DNA from: Adiantum capillus-veneris
Lineage: Eukaryota; Streptophyta; Polypodiopsida; Polypodiales; Pteridaceae
NCBI GenBank assembly: GCA_014529385.2
Contig: CM043964.1
Coordinates: forward strand, 104,335,587 to 104,399,586
Direction: 5' to 3'
Length of the DNA: 64,000 bases
The notes beneath the pieces are model-generated. The model ran no database searches, was not told the DNA's origin, and worked only from the letters and a program-made list of their open reading frames with translations. Positions 24,317 to 35,240 of the stretch are shown here, one piece after another; the stretch's first letter is position 1; each line of letters starts with the position of its first letter. Position numbers and translations under genes: made by a program.

Positions 24317-24958
24317 ATTGTAAAGTATTGTACATGGATGGAAATCTCAAGTACCTGCATCATTTTCATTTTTCATGGATGAAATCTCAAGTGAATATAA
24401 CATTTGATTATTGTTTAGTTTATGCTCAACGAGAATCTAGAGTACTCTTATGCTTTGTGTGTTGTCTAGCTTATTTGATTACCTTGGCCATAGAATCTTG
24501 ATTCTACTCTAGATTTGTGATAAATCTTACCAAAATTTAATCAATGTCTAGGTTGGACAAGTGGTGGGGCTTCAAATATTACTGTCTTAAACAAGTGGAG
24601 TTATCTTACTTGAATAAGTGGTGGCCTTTGAATCCAAATCTAAGCCAAACCTCTAATTGTTTGCTTGTAGTCTCGGTTGGACATTTGGTGGACCTTGTAT
24701 CCATGTTTCCTCAACAAGTTGTGGCTTTTAGTTTTCACTTTAAGTACTCATCTTTAATTAAGTGTAGGATGGAAAATGTTGAGTTAGTAGATTGTATTTT
24801 AGACAAGTGATGTTTTGTGTACGAATGCTGAAAATGGTTGCAAGGATTCTAACGACGACTTTACCTTAAATAAATTTCTTACTAGGAGTTCTACATGTAA
24901 ATATGGTGAATAAAATAAAAGTGGTTTTGAGATACCATTTGTGTTTGTGTTTTCTTAG
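24317..24958 (+). other. Intron-like spacer with a few satellite cores
   Basis: Contains a duplicated GGATG(G)AAATCTCAAGT segment (about 24337 and 24379) and scattered TTGGACAAGTGGTGG-like cores at about 24550-24690. It ends in TTTTCTTAG at 24958, an acceptor for the next coding segment. Confidence 0.5.
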
Positions 24959-26172
24959 ATTCACAAACTGGGATGGATAATGCTCTTATGGTTCAGTCAA
25001 CAACTATAGAATCCATAGATTCTATGGTTTCTGAAGTGCCCAAGATGGATGATATTTCTATACTAGAGTCTAGTGTTGAGCAACTTGAGCAAGCTTGCAA
25101 TAATGAGAACCAAGAAATCGATGCTTCAAAAATGCAACATACATCAAAAGAGACTGAAAAGTCCACTCACGAGATATTGTCAATTGCTACTACTTCATGT
25201 AGTGCAGATGTTGAGAAATACATGCTTACAATTATATTGGATTTAAATGGTCTATTGTTGAAACGTTCCCCTCAACCATCCTTACACCACAACTCAGTGC
25301 AAATGGATTCAAAAAGATATATTATACTCAGGCCAGAATGCATCCAATTCTTGAAGACTTATTTTACAGAGGTTTAATGTTGCAATTTTGTCGAAAGATA
25401 CTAGGAATAATGTGTATCAAATCTTTGCAGCACTAAATAACTTAGCTGAGGATACTTAGCTGAGGATACATTGCCTTTCTTTGCAATTTGGTCGCAAGAT
25501 GTTTGCTACACCGCTCAAACTCAAAAATTGTCTAGACCCGACAATCCAAACGTTGAGGCAATGTTCAAGCCTCTAGCCAAAATTGCCATGGGGTTTGAAT
25601 GTGATCCACAAAGAACAGTGCTTATTGATGACTCTCCTTACAAGGGATGTATTTGACCAGAAAACAATTGCATTTTTCCACCACAATTTGATGCTGAGAA
25701 GATGGTTGACAATATTCTCTTGGAGGAGCTACTGCCATACTTGATTCAGCTTGATGAGAGAAGGGATGTGCGTGATTTAATTGCTTCTAATCGTTATGGA
25801 CAACCTATAGTGACAAATGATAGTGAGTACAAACAAATCATGGAATATTGGAAGCAAAAAAATGATGTTTCGTCAGCTAAGGTGTTCTTTACAAGAAGAA
25901 TACCACCTGCAAAAGGTGACAGAGATGAAACTATCATTGAAGACGCAAGTGACACAAGCCACCGCAATGAAATGAGAAGAGCCCAAATACAAGAGATATT
26001 GGCAAAGGAGCATACACCCATTGAAAGCATGAAGGCATCACAATTCACCACTTTAGCTAGGCAATTGGGTTGTAACACAAAAGGAGTTTTGAAAGCAGCC
26101 ACAACAAAGGCTTATATAAATAAGGTGAAAGCTGAGAACAATCTTCTAAGGCTGGATAGAAACCAACCCTAA
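24959..26172 (+). pseudogene. FCP1/NIF-type HAD phosphatase-like gene, disrupted
   Basis: The first part (24973-25377) has an acidic, Ser/Thr-rich N-terminus and then ILDLNGLLLKR, which fits HAD motif I of plant FCP1-homology proteins (LDLNG in place of DLDxT). The next part (25380-25656) gives FNVAILSKDTRNNVYQIF, WSQDVCYTAQT and TVLIDDSPYK, the last matching the HAD motif with paired Asp. A charged tail follows to 26172. The frame breaks at about 25372, at a 14-bp tandem duplication (CTTAGCTGAGGATA twice, about 25440-25468), and at a TGA at 25654-25656. The family acts on phosphoserine of protein substrates, but this copy looks non-functional. Introns and flanks carry the satellite core. Confidence 0.7.
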
Positions 26173-27095
26173 GGTACTAGTGACATGTCATATATTCTTG
26201 ATACACATGCTTGAACACTCATGTGCATGGTATCCAGCAAATCTTTCTTTTTATTCCTTCCTGCAGGATCTTACAAAGGATACTACTAGATGGAGCTCAA
26301 TCAATAGAGATTTTGATATTTTTGCTCAAAATAATGAAGCAGTCACCTACATTTTTTGTTTATCAATTTCTAGAGAGACTTTATTTTAATTTGTAATCAT
26401 CAAATGAAATGAAAAGTATCCTTCTTATTAAGATTGATGATCTTTTTCTTGTTCAAAACTTTCAACTGTGATTTATAGTTTTGTTAGCATGAGATTGTGC
26501 TTTTTTAGTTTTAAAAAAACTGTCAAAGATCCAAGTATTTTTGGCTTTACTTAAGTTATTAATTGTGAAAGATCCAAGTTTTTTTTCTTTACTTAAGTTA
26601 TTGATTGTCTATGTAATAGTCCTTAAAACAATATCGGATGGCTTTCTTGCTCCCATGTCTCACATTGGTCTTTAGGTAAGACAAGTGGTGACCTTTATCT
26701 CGATCAAGTGAAGAGACATGAAGCTTAAATATCACTACTATGTATCTAGTGTTAAACTCCATCAAGACAAAGATACTAGAGTGCCAAATTGCAATCTAGT
26801 TTAAGTGAAAATCCATTTGAGCTACGGTAAAACTTATAGTGCCTCATTTTTCTAGGATTCTACCCCATCAAGGAAGTTAGAATCTAGCACAAACCAATTA
26901 AGACTCTTTTGGAGCTTAGATAGGACAATTCGTGGAACTTAAGAAACTTATTACTGAGTTAGAGTTTAGTTTAGATAAGCAAAAGATCTTCAAACCAGCA
27001 CTTGACTTTCTTACTATTCAATATTCAAAGTCCCTTGAGGCTAACAAATTGCATACCTACTTGTAACCTAACTAATGAGTAAGTATATAGATCTA
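26173..27095. other. Unassigned stretch
   Basis: AT-rich, no supported gene. Contains a tandem duplication of about 43 bp around GATCCAAGTnTTTTTnnCTTTACTTAAGTTATT (about 26528 and 26570) and isolated satellite cores (about 26675, plus orientation). Part of it may be the 3' UTR of the phosphatase-like gene. Confidence 0.4.
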
Positions 27096-28290
27096 AGCAA
27101 ATATATATAATGAGTCTTCAAAATAATAAACCAAGGGAAGAGAGTAGCAAGGTCCACTACTTGTCCAAGCTCAGCTCTAGACAACATAGAAAATGCTAGT
27201 TCTACTAATTGTCTAATTATAGGCATGGAGAAATGATAGAAGGTTGACCACTTGTCCAACCTATCATCTCTAGTAAGATGAGAGGTTTTGCCTTAAGATT
27301 CACCATGTAACCAACCTATACATCATTGTATTATGAAGAGTAGAAAATCAAAGCTCCACCACTTGTCCAAGCCAGTTCTAAAATCCACATGGAGATAAAT
27401 AAGCTCCACCATTTGTCAAAGCTCTCTTCCATTAAAACATGAAAAAACTCAGCTTTGTTGTATAGGGGGGACTTTTTCCAAGGTCCACCACTTGTCCAAG
27501 CTAGGATCCATTAAAAAATGGAAATAAACAAAGCTGCACCACTCGTCCAACCTTTAGAGTTGCAACGTGTATGGGTTGTCTAAACTAGGTATGGGAAAAT
27601 AATTGAAGGTCCACACCACTTGAAACATGGAGAGAAGCAAGCTCCACCATGTCTCCAATATGCTAGACTCCATTGAAACACCCTAAACCCATGATATTTT
27701 GTACATAGGGGATGTACATTCAAGGTCCACCACTTGTGCAACATAGTATCCCTAGTAGCTCAATAGGTTTGGTCTCAAGATTCACCACTTGTCCACTCTA
27801 TGTCATTGTATTAAAAAGGATTGGGTGTTAAGGTCCACCACTTTTCCAACCTATAAGGTTATATTTTAAATGGTATTTTTTCTCAAAACTTGAACTACCC
27901 ATGATATGTTTTACATGGGGGTTTTGTTTCAATGTCCGCCACTTGTCCAAGCTAACTCTATTGAAACATAGAGAGAACCAAAGGTCCACCACTTGTCCAA
28001 GATAGGCTATATTGAAACATGGAGAGAATGATGCTCCATCATTTTTCCAAGATAGGCTTCATTAAAACATGGAGAGAAGCAAGCTCCACCATGTCTCCAA
28101 GCTAGGATCCATTTGAATACCCTATACCCATTTTATTTTGTACATGGAGGGTTTTATTTCAAGGCCCACCACTTGTCTAACCTATTATCCCTATTAGCAC
28201 AAGTGGTTTGGTCTCAAGATACACCACTTGTACACTCTATGTCATCATTTTGGAGGTTTTTTTCAAAACCCTGAAAGGACACTTTTATGT
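27096..28290 (-). repeat. 442-bp satellite family in inverted orientation
   Basis: The reverse complement of the core (GGTCCACCACTTGTCC) recurs densely. Landmarks of the 442-bp unit are present in reverse order; the CTATGTCAT landmark at about 27798 and 28237 gives a period of about 439 bp. Degeneracy is greater than in the 10-18 kb array. Confidence 0.9.
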
Positions 28291-29586
28291 CCTGTTAGGT
28301 TACCAACCTAGTGTTAAAGATTTCCAAGTGTCCCTATTCACTTGGTACTGACCCCAAACTAAGGTCAATATCGAGAAGAAAAGCAGCCTTGTAAATATGT
28401 AAGGGTCCTTATTCGCTTGGTATAGACCCCGAAAGTATCACATAATGAACCTTATCCTTACCACATAGGAGCATGGACCACTGCATCCGTTGTGTTGGGA
28501 TTGGAGAAATTGCGCATGCAAAGAAAATCTTATCGATAGACATCGAAAATGGAGGCTGCCTCTGATCCTCCCAGCAGAGAAATATTTTCTCGACAAGGTG
28601 CTCAATTGACAAGAATTTGTAGTTCCTCTTTGTTTTCTTCGTTGATCTACTCTACAATATGCTAGTCTTCTTGCACACATTCTTGATCTTTGCTAGCTTG
28701 GCGTTGCTCTACGTTAGCTTGGCCTTGCGAAGAGGTACCTACCTCTTGCCTTCCTTGAGTAGACTCAGACCCTACCTCACCAGGCTCTAAATCTTACTGG
28801 CTTAGGGTCTGAATAAGCGGGCTTCTCGCTGTAGGGTTGTGGGATCCTCTCTTTCCTCCCTAGTGGGCTCTGGTTCTACCTCTCTAGGTTCCTTTCTCGT
28901 TGGCTCAGGCTCTAAACTAGGTTGCTTCTCCCTAGTGGGCTCTATCTCTACCTGTGCAGGTTTGAGCTCTGTCTCTACCTGTGCAGGATCCTCCGTGGCG
29001 TGTTGAGGCTCCTCCCTCTCGATCTGTGATTATGTGCATCTATTGCTCTCAACCCTTCAAGGCTCTCTCTGTCATGCACGAGGATGGACGGGGGGATGTT
29101 AAGAATATCCATTGTCTTGTTTTCCTGGATTGGCAATGGCTGAAGCAGCCCATCGTAGCAGAAACGTAGACTACAAAGGGTGTCAAAATACTTGGGCATA
29201 ATCGTGACATGATGCGCATGGGCTTCTAGGATGTAGCCATCACTGAAGAATTCAACGAGGTAATCCTCTACAATCTCCTACAGGCAGAGAAGAGCACCGC
29301 TGGCCCTTGGTACTGACCTTGCAAATCTGAACTGCAGAAAAGAATAAAAGATCTACAAACAATACAACAAAAACACAACTACAAGGAATACTGCCAGTAC
29401 CAAGAGAATCAGACCTAATTGAAACACAGTTCTACCGCCCCTATTTGCTTGGTACTGACCTTTCAAATTTGAACTGCAGAATGATAGGATACATGAGCAC
29501 TATGTAGAGATAGATTTGCGTTGACCAATCGAGGCAGAAGAGGATGCGACAAGTGGGTGGGAGTACTTGTCCTTTTATTGTTTTCC
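28291..29586 (-). other. Degenerate region with Pro/Glu-rich repeat frame, possibly retroelement gag
   Basis: On the minus strand, around 28860-29010, an open frame gives tandem-like motifs of the EPEPTRxE kind, with related DPAQVE/KPAQVE units. These repeats are reminiscent of low-complexity regions in plant retroelement Gag proteins. A block with CTTGGTACTGACC recurs at about 28336, 29306 and 29447, with a variant at about 28410. Frames are broken and no conserved domain is visible. Confidence 0.3.
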
Positions 29587-30149
29587 CACTGCACGAAGGC
29601 TTAGCTAGACGAGGGTAGAGTTAAAATGAGAGTCGGGAGCAGGCTATCGCTTGAAGGCGGGGTAACCTACCTCTAAACTTTGCACCATGCGCCTCCTTAA
29701 TGAGCATCATTTCTATTTTCATAACCCTTGATGGACCGTATTGCATGAGAATCTGAGTCCGTTCATTGTGTTTACAATGGTTGTCCTTGTGTGAGCACAA
29801 CCCACGTGTACTTTTGGAGTTACCGTTAGGCGTCATACATGGATCGCCGTCGGGGTTGGCATCACCATCTCTAAATAGGAGAAACAGATTGACCTTGCCT
29901 TTTTCTCCGATCTTGCTTTCAACCACTTCTCTCGATCTTGCTCTTAGTGACCTGCAAATCTTTGAGTCTATTAGTGTCACGTCGTCATCGCCCTTGCCTT
30001 TGCCTTTTTGCGACCTTGCTCTCAGTCACCTCTCACCATCGTGCTCTCAGTGATCTCCAAAGCTTTGCGTCTATTGTTACCTTCCTCATCCCCAACCACC
30101 TCGATGGAATTCTCTCTCTCTCTCTCCCTCTTTCTTTTTCTCTTTGTTT

Positions 30150-30238
<89 letters not shown>

Positions 30239-30314
30239 CCTCTCTCAATGTGTGTGTGTATGCATTCTTTTTTTATGCATGTGTGTGTGTATGTGTTTTT
30301 TGTTTATGCATGTG

Positions 30315-30366
<52 letters not shown>

Positions 30367-30496
30367 AACACAATGTGTGTGTGTGTGTGTGAGAGAGAAA
30401 GAGAGAGAGACATGGAGGGAGAGAGAGTGAAAGGCGAAGGGAACATGAGAGAGAGAGAGGAGAGGGAAGGAGCGTACCTGGCTCTCCTTCCTCTCC

Positions 30497-30536
<40 letters not shown>

Positions 30537-30757
30537 AAGAAAGAGAGAGAGAGAGGGAGAGCGCGGGTTTACCTCTTTTGCTTGAGCGCCAAAACTCAGA
30601 TTTGAGATCTAAGTTTTTGGCACTCTCGATTTAATTTTTACCCCTTTCGACACCGCTATGGGCGTCGCTATGTAATAAAGAAAGTAGCGATGCCGTGGAT
30701 TTTCACTTTTGAGCATGGCACTGCGAACGTCACTAATATGAAGTACCTCTTGTAGTG
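29587..30757. mobile_element. CACTA-like non-autonomous element with microsatellites
   Basis: Left end is CACTGCACGAAGG; right end is CCTCTTGTAGTG, whose reverse complement CACTACAAGAGG matches the classic CACTA terminal inverted repeat. The right subterminal region has repeated GCGATGCC/GCGACGCC-like strings. The left ~540 bp is closely repeated at 39120-39680. The interior is mainly CT and TG microsatellite (30120-30545) and codes for nothing recognisable. No 3-bp target duplication is evident (TCC left, TTA right), so the left terminus may be mutated or misplaced. Confidence 0.55.
30120..30560. repeat. Compound (CT)n, (TG)n, (GA)n microsatellites
   Basis: Long CT runs at about 30151-30245 and 30320-30363, TGTG runs at about 30375-30390 and 30500-30535, and GA runs nearby. 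Long Ser/Leu-only frames here are artefacts. Confidence 0.95.
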
Positions 30758-30980
30758 TTAAGGTGCATTGCATTGGAGCACATGGAGAATGAAGGGCTTT
30801 GGCATCCTCGAAAAAGCGCTCGGAGAGATGAGAGCACGCCTCACCCATCGCTTGAGGAGGTGCCCCATTGGTCTGTGTTTGGTGGTGGTGCATCGGCGCA
30901 CAAGGCCGAACAGTAGAGGCAACAGCAACTGGGAAATTTGGGTTCACCGCACGGTGATCCTCCCATTGGATCTACTTTGG
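30758..30980 (+). pseudogene. CACTA transposase, N-terminal fragment (left of LTR insertion)
   Basis: Translates to a segment such as WSTWRMKGFGILEKAL and RCPIGLCLVVVHRRTRPN, closely parallel to 62044-62251 in the second CACTA copy, where it follows CPCTKCK of a transposase-associated domain. Sequence continuity with 43850 onward is restored if the LTR element is removed. This is the split 5' portion of the same transposase gene. Confidence 0.75.
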
Positions 30981-31936
30981 TGTTGGACGGGAAGCTACTT
31001 ACACACCCATGAAGTGCATGCAAACACTACCTAGATCAACATAATGTCAATCGAGGACACAGATAACACGATATGCACACAGAGAAAATCTTTTTAGCTT
31101 GTCAGGCTGAGATCATCCTATACATACAACACTCTAGAAGGCCAACTAAACCACAATCAAGAACCTCGCTGCTCTCAACTACACCACCTAGACACATACA
31201 CACATGCGGAAGGTAACTCACCTAATCATGCCAAATTCATACGAAACTTAAGGAACACCATTCCCTCACTAGGATACACCTGTCCCTAAGCTTCTACAAT
31301 CAAAACCCTCACTCTAAACTCATCTGCGAAAAACACATAGGATGATAGAGCCAAATTTCGAAAGTGCCCGAAACTGAAATTTATGAGTACTTATGCGTAG
31401 CTTATGTCGCCACGATTCTATAGACTACTAGAACGTAGAAAACAGGCATCGTTTGATACACTTACGGCCACAAATAGCTCGTAGATGCGTTGGCATGTGC
31501 GCTTCGTCTCACGTGGAATTCTTGGCGTTGTCGCGTAGCTCTTCTCGAGCCTACAACAATGGTGCAGTCCTCTCCAATGTGTTGAGCGAGCCGGGCGTAG
31601 CGGGAGGATGAAGCTCACGCTCACTCTCTTTCTCTCTCACACACAGTAGACGGCAGTGCTAAAGCTTGATTATGATAAAATTCTTTTCTACAAAATGACC
31701 TAGGTACCTTATATACTAAGGCTACCTTAGGTTTAACCAAAAATGGGGTTAGAAGGGTCAAATGGATTTGTATTTACAATCTGGAAGTGCCATTGCACCC
31801 CGGCTTCTAAAACTAGAATAACTACTCATTACAAATGATGTTTATTGTCATAATCCGCAGCATTTCATAACTCGCAAAAGATAAGACTTTGGTAAGAAAC
31901 TTTGAGTATGTTGTGTTGTTGACCCAACGGTCAACA
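30981..31936 (-). repeat. Left LTR (3' LTR) of the 12.9-kb element
   Basis: Pairs base for base with 42892-43849 over its whole length. Many differences are CG in the right copy against CA or TG in this copy, the pattern expected from decay of methylated CpG. Confidence 0.93.
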
Positions 31937-31948
31937 TTCCCCCCTTCC
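31937..31948 (-). other. Polypurine tract of the 12.9-kb element
   Basis: Minus strand reads GGAAGGGGGGAA directly before the LTR start TGTTGAC. Confidence 0.85.
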
Positions 31949-32009
31949 ACGTTCATGTCGTCCCCGACATGACCTGATTGTCGATGGCGATGTGGTCTTT
32001 GCTGTCGTT

Positions 32010-32215
32010 TTGTTGTTGGAAAGAAAGTATAGACTATAGCCTTTGCAGTAGCTTGTCTTGTTGATCCAATTCGATGTACATAGTCTTCACATGATTCAGG
32101 AAAATCATAATTGATGACAAACTTTATTTCTTTCACATCCATGCTCCGAGCTGCAGCATCTGTTTATGTCATTATAGGTCTACTGCCAGATCTAAATTCA
32201 AAAGAACCCAATGTC
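32010..32215 (-). pseudogene. Captured DEAD-box RNA helicase fragment
   Basis: The minus-strand frame reads FRSGSRPIMT, a stop, [20 protein letters not shown], then [17 protein letters not shown] and AIVYTFF. This matches the DEAD-box region from motif V (TDVAARGLD) to motif VI (HRIGRTGR) of plant DBP2/RH20-like helicases. Motif VI is degraded (HRIGSTRQ) and an in-frame stop lies before motif V. Only about 65 residues are present, no other helicase motif is seen, and it lies just inside the polypurine tract, so it is a gene fragment carried by the element. Confidence 0.85.
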
Positions 32216-34140
32216 GTTTAACTTGACTCTTATCACATGGATAGAGAAAGCTCCATCCATCACTTCTCCAACAAATCTGTCAATTCAGAGTATTTGTGAT
32301 TCTCAGAAACAACTTCTACAATCTGTAGAATTGAGTGATTGGCTTTCTGATCTTGGAGCCAATGACAACTTTGTAAGGAGTTATGTTGTGTTGTTGACCG
32401 AGCGGTCAACACTTTGCTGTTGTTTTGGCTTCATCTGTTGCACTGCTTGTATCTTTGTCGAACCACAACAAAAACTATGATCCATTAGAGCGCACATCTA
32501 TCAACATAACCATTCATCTTTTGAGATCCTCTGATTACTTTTATGTCTGCTCTTCTTCATTGGGGACTTCATTGTTCTGTGCAATCATGTTGTTAGTCTT
32601 GTCTGCAACTTTGTCATTGTAGGCCATTCTTCGACTCGCCATTGAGAAGAAGTATGCTATGATCTGAAATTGGTGCTCCAATTCATTTGTTAATTGATTT
32701 GAGTAGCATTTCCTTATTGTTGATGTAGAAGGAATATGTACAAGAGGATGGTGATAGGTGTCTTTAGATTAGGGTCTAAAACCTGGATGACCAAAGGGAA
32801 AAAAAACCCGGTGGGAAAAAAATGCCTTTGGTATACACTCTTATTGGAGTTGAGCAGTTGAACGTGAAGTGCATGTTCATGAGAGGTGAGTGCTTGGGTG
32901 AAACATGGAAAGAGTGCCTGATGCAAGTGGCAATTATGGGACACTCTATATGCATATGAGAAATTTGTCAACAAAAGCATGCAATGTGAAAGAAGGAGAT
33001 GATGGGTGTTTTGAGGAATAAATGTAGCACATGTGACATCAAAAGATGTCTCAATAGCTTCCACCTTTCCAAGAAGGGTTTTCGATGTATAAGTTTCTCC
33101 ACTCGTATCTCACTGTGCTTAGTACGTGAGTATCTTTTGGACCTTCTCCTTCACTTCACCAGAATTAAGTACTTAGACTTCGACTCTTTTGCTCACTTAT
33201 ACCAGCATGAGCGACACAACGTAAATATGCTCAACTCTTCCAGCTTGAGCAGTACCTAGAATAGCTAAGACGCTTAGACCACAGAGAATATTACTTGAAG
33301 CTTTGGGACTAACACCTCACTCATTTTGTGGCTTAGCTACTCGACTCTGACTTGTATGACTTGTCGATTGCATGTTGACACTGCTTTGTGACAAGTTCTT
33401 CGGCTGTTGTAGTGGCTGTTGAGACATACTTCGTGAAGTTTCATCGTTTCCCTGTATCTTCTTCTCTTTGTAGTGCTCAGGCCTCTCGTCACTCTTTTCT
33501 TCATGTGGATTATGGATTTTTTAAATTTATTTTCTTCTTAATAATAAACAAAGAAAATCTTAAAACAACTCAACAAAAGAAAAATCATTCAAATAGAAAT
33601 CTAAATGCTATGTACACTATACACATGTCCCTAGGGGCTCATACATGGATTTTGTCCCCAGACTCCTTTGTAACACTACTATGAGGGCATATACTCTAAA
33701 TTTCGTCAAAAAATATCACAATAAAACGCAAAAATTCAATGCATCTCACAAAACATTGCCCTCTAATAGTCATAATGTTAGGTCCGCATTAAGAATGCCC
33801 CCCCCCCCTTCCTATTTAGAGTCATCCTTTACGACACGGTATCGCAAAGGGTATGTGTTGTGCTTGGGCAATTAAAAGTTATGCCTATGCAGGCCTTGTA
33901 ATGTAGCCCTATTCTGCATATACCGTCAATGCATGGAAAATATTTATGTTGTGCAAGATGTGGGTATAAGCAATTTGCTTATTGGCATTTGTTGGCGAGG
34001 CTTCCTATTATAAGCAATGTAATGGTCTTTGAAGCTCCTGTATCGTTGCTTGATTGAAGAGACTTGTCTCTTCTAGCTGTACTGTAATAGTAGGAAGAAT
34101 TGTAAGAATTCAAGCGGCGTTGCACTGACAGCAGTTTTGT
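32216..34140. other. Interior of the LTR element, unassigned
   Basis: No RT, RNase H or integrase motif is visible on either strand. Short frames overlap without conserved features. A poly-C run lies at about 33798. Confidence 0.5.
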
Positions 34141-35240
34141 TGATCTTCTTTGGGACCCATTTTTTTGCGATTATTGGTTGTTTTGTTGCTGACGCTCGTT
34201 TGGGAACCCATACTTGCGAATGCTTCGTTTGTGTTTGAAGAGACTACTTTGGGATCCACCTTTTTGTTGTGTGAGTTGACAGTGGTCTTTGCTTCATCCC
34301 TTGTACTCTTGGTTGGTGACGGGATTCAGGCTTTGAAAGTTGATATTGTGGTTGTTTTGGAATCCAAATGAATTCCTGACTTTTTGGTGCTTGAATCAAC
34401 TTCTTTGGAGCCCAAACCTGAGTTGTGAAAGCTTGCGACTTTGTGATATTCTTACCCGTTTGTGCACGCTTTCCTTGCTTTTGTTTTGGTGTTGGATCTT
34501 GTGATTTGTCATTAGAGATCTTTGTCTTCTTGATCCATATCTGTTTTTGGCCGATCTGGCTTTTTGGTATCCAGATTTGTTGAGCTTTTTGGCTTTGACT
34601 TCTTGTCATGTTCTTTTGACCTGTCATGGTTGTTGCTGAAGGGGTTGGTGATAGTGATGGCCTGAGTTGATGATAGGGGATGTCGTAAGATTCATCACTA
34701 TCGCTACTATCCTCAGCAAGGTTGACTTCTTGTACTTTTCCTTGATTTTTTGGTTGGTAGTGGAAAGTTACTGTCTGTTTGCTCGTGGGTGGTAGTTTCT
34801 TGGAGAACTTTTCTAGCCCATTGATTAGAGCATTGCTAGCTCGTTACTCTGGTCGTCTTCCTCCCAGATGAGTCTTTACCTCCTTATTAGGAGCCATGTA
34901 TGAGGATGCTTGTGGTGGCCGTGTCTTCACGGAGGACTTTGGAATCCACTTTTGATGCACTTGATTCATGTAACGATGACATTGATTCCCGGGTCGTTGA
35001 TCTTCTTGAAGCTCGAAGTGTTCTACAGAGTCATAGAACTCGTCGTCTTCTTCATCTTTTGATTCTCCACATTTCTTTGTTTGCTCGTTGTTTTGAGAGC
35101 TTGTTGATGTTCGGTTCTCTTCGTTTTCCTGGATTACACTCACTGCAAAATAAGGAACGACATCATAGCCATTTTCATCACAAAATTTTGTTGTGGGAGC
35201 ATCCTCCACTGCGCACACGTCCAGAGTAGCCAAGATGTGT
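34141..35240 (-). pseudogene. Degenerate Gag-like frame with WxPK repeats
   Basis: Minus-strand frames (35233 down to 34844, and 34627 down to 34244, linked through a readable stretch with a stop) encode a Lys/Gln-rich protein with recurring IWIPK, QVWAPK, FIWIPK and KWIPK motifs. Such WxPK repeats are typical of the linker after the zinc knuckle in some plant Ty1/copia Gag-Pol proteins. This may be a remnant of another element nested in the 12.9-kb one. No protease, integrase or RT follows it. Confidence 0.4.

Noticed and set aside
30008-30585. 140-215 codon frames rich in Ser/Leu
   Set aside because: Direct translation of CT and TG microsatellites.
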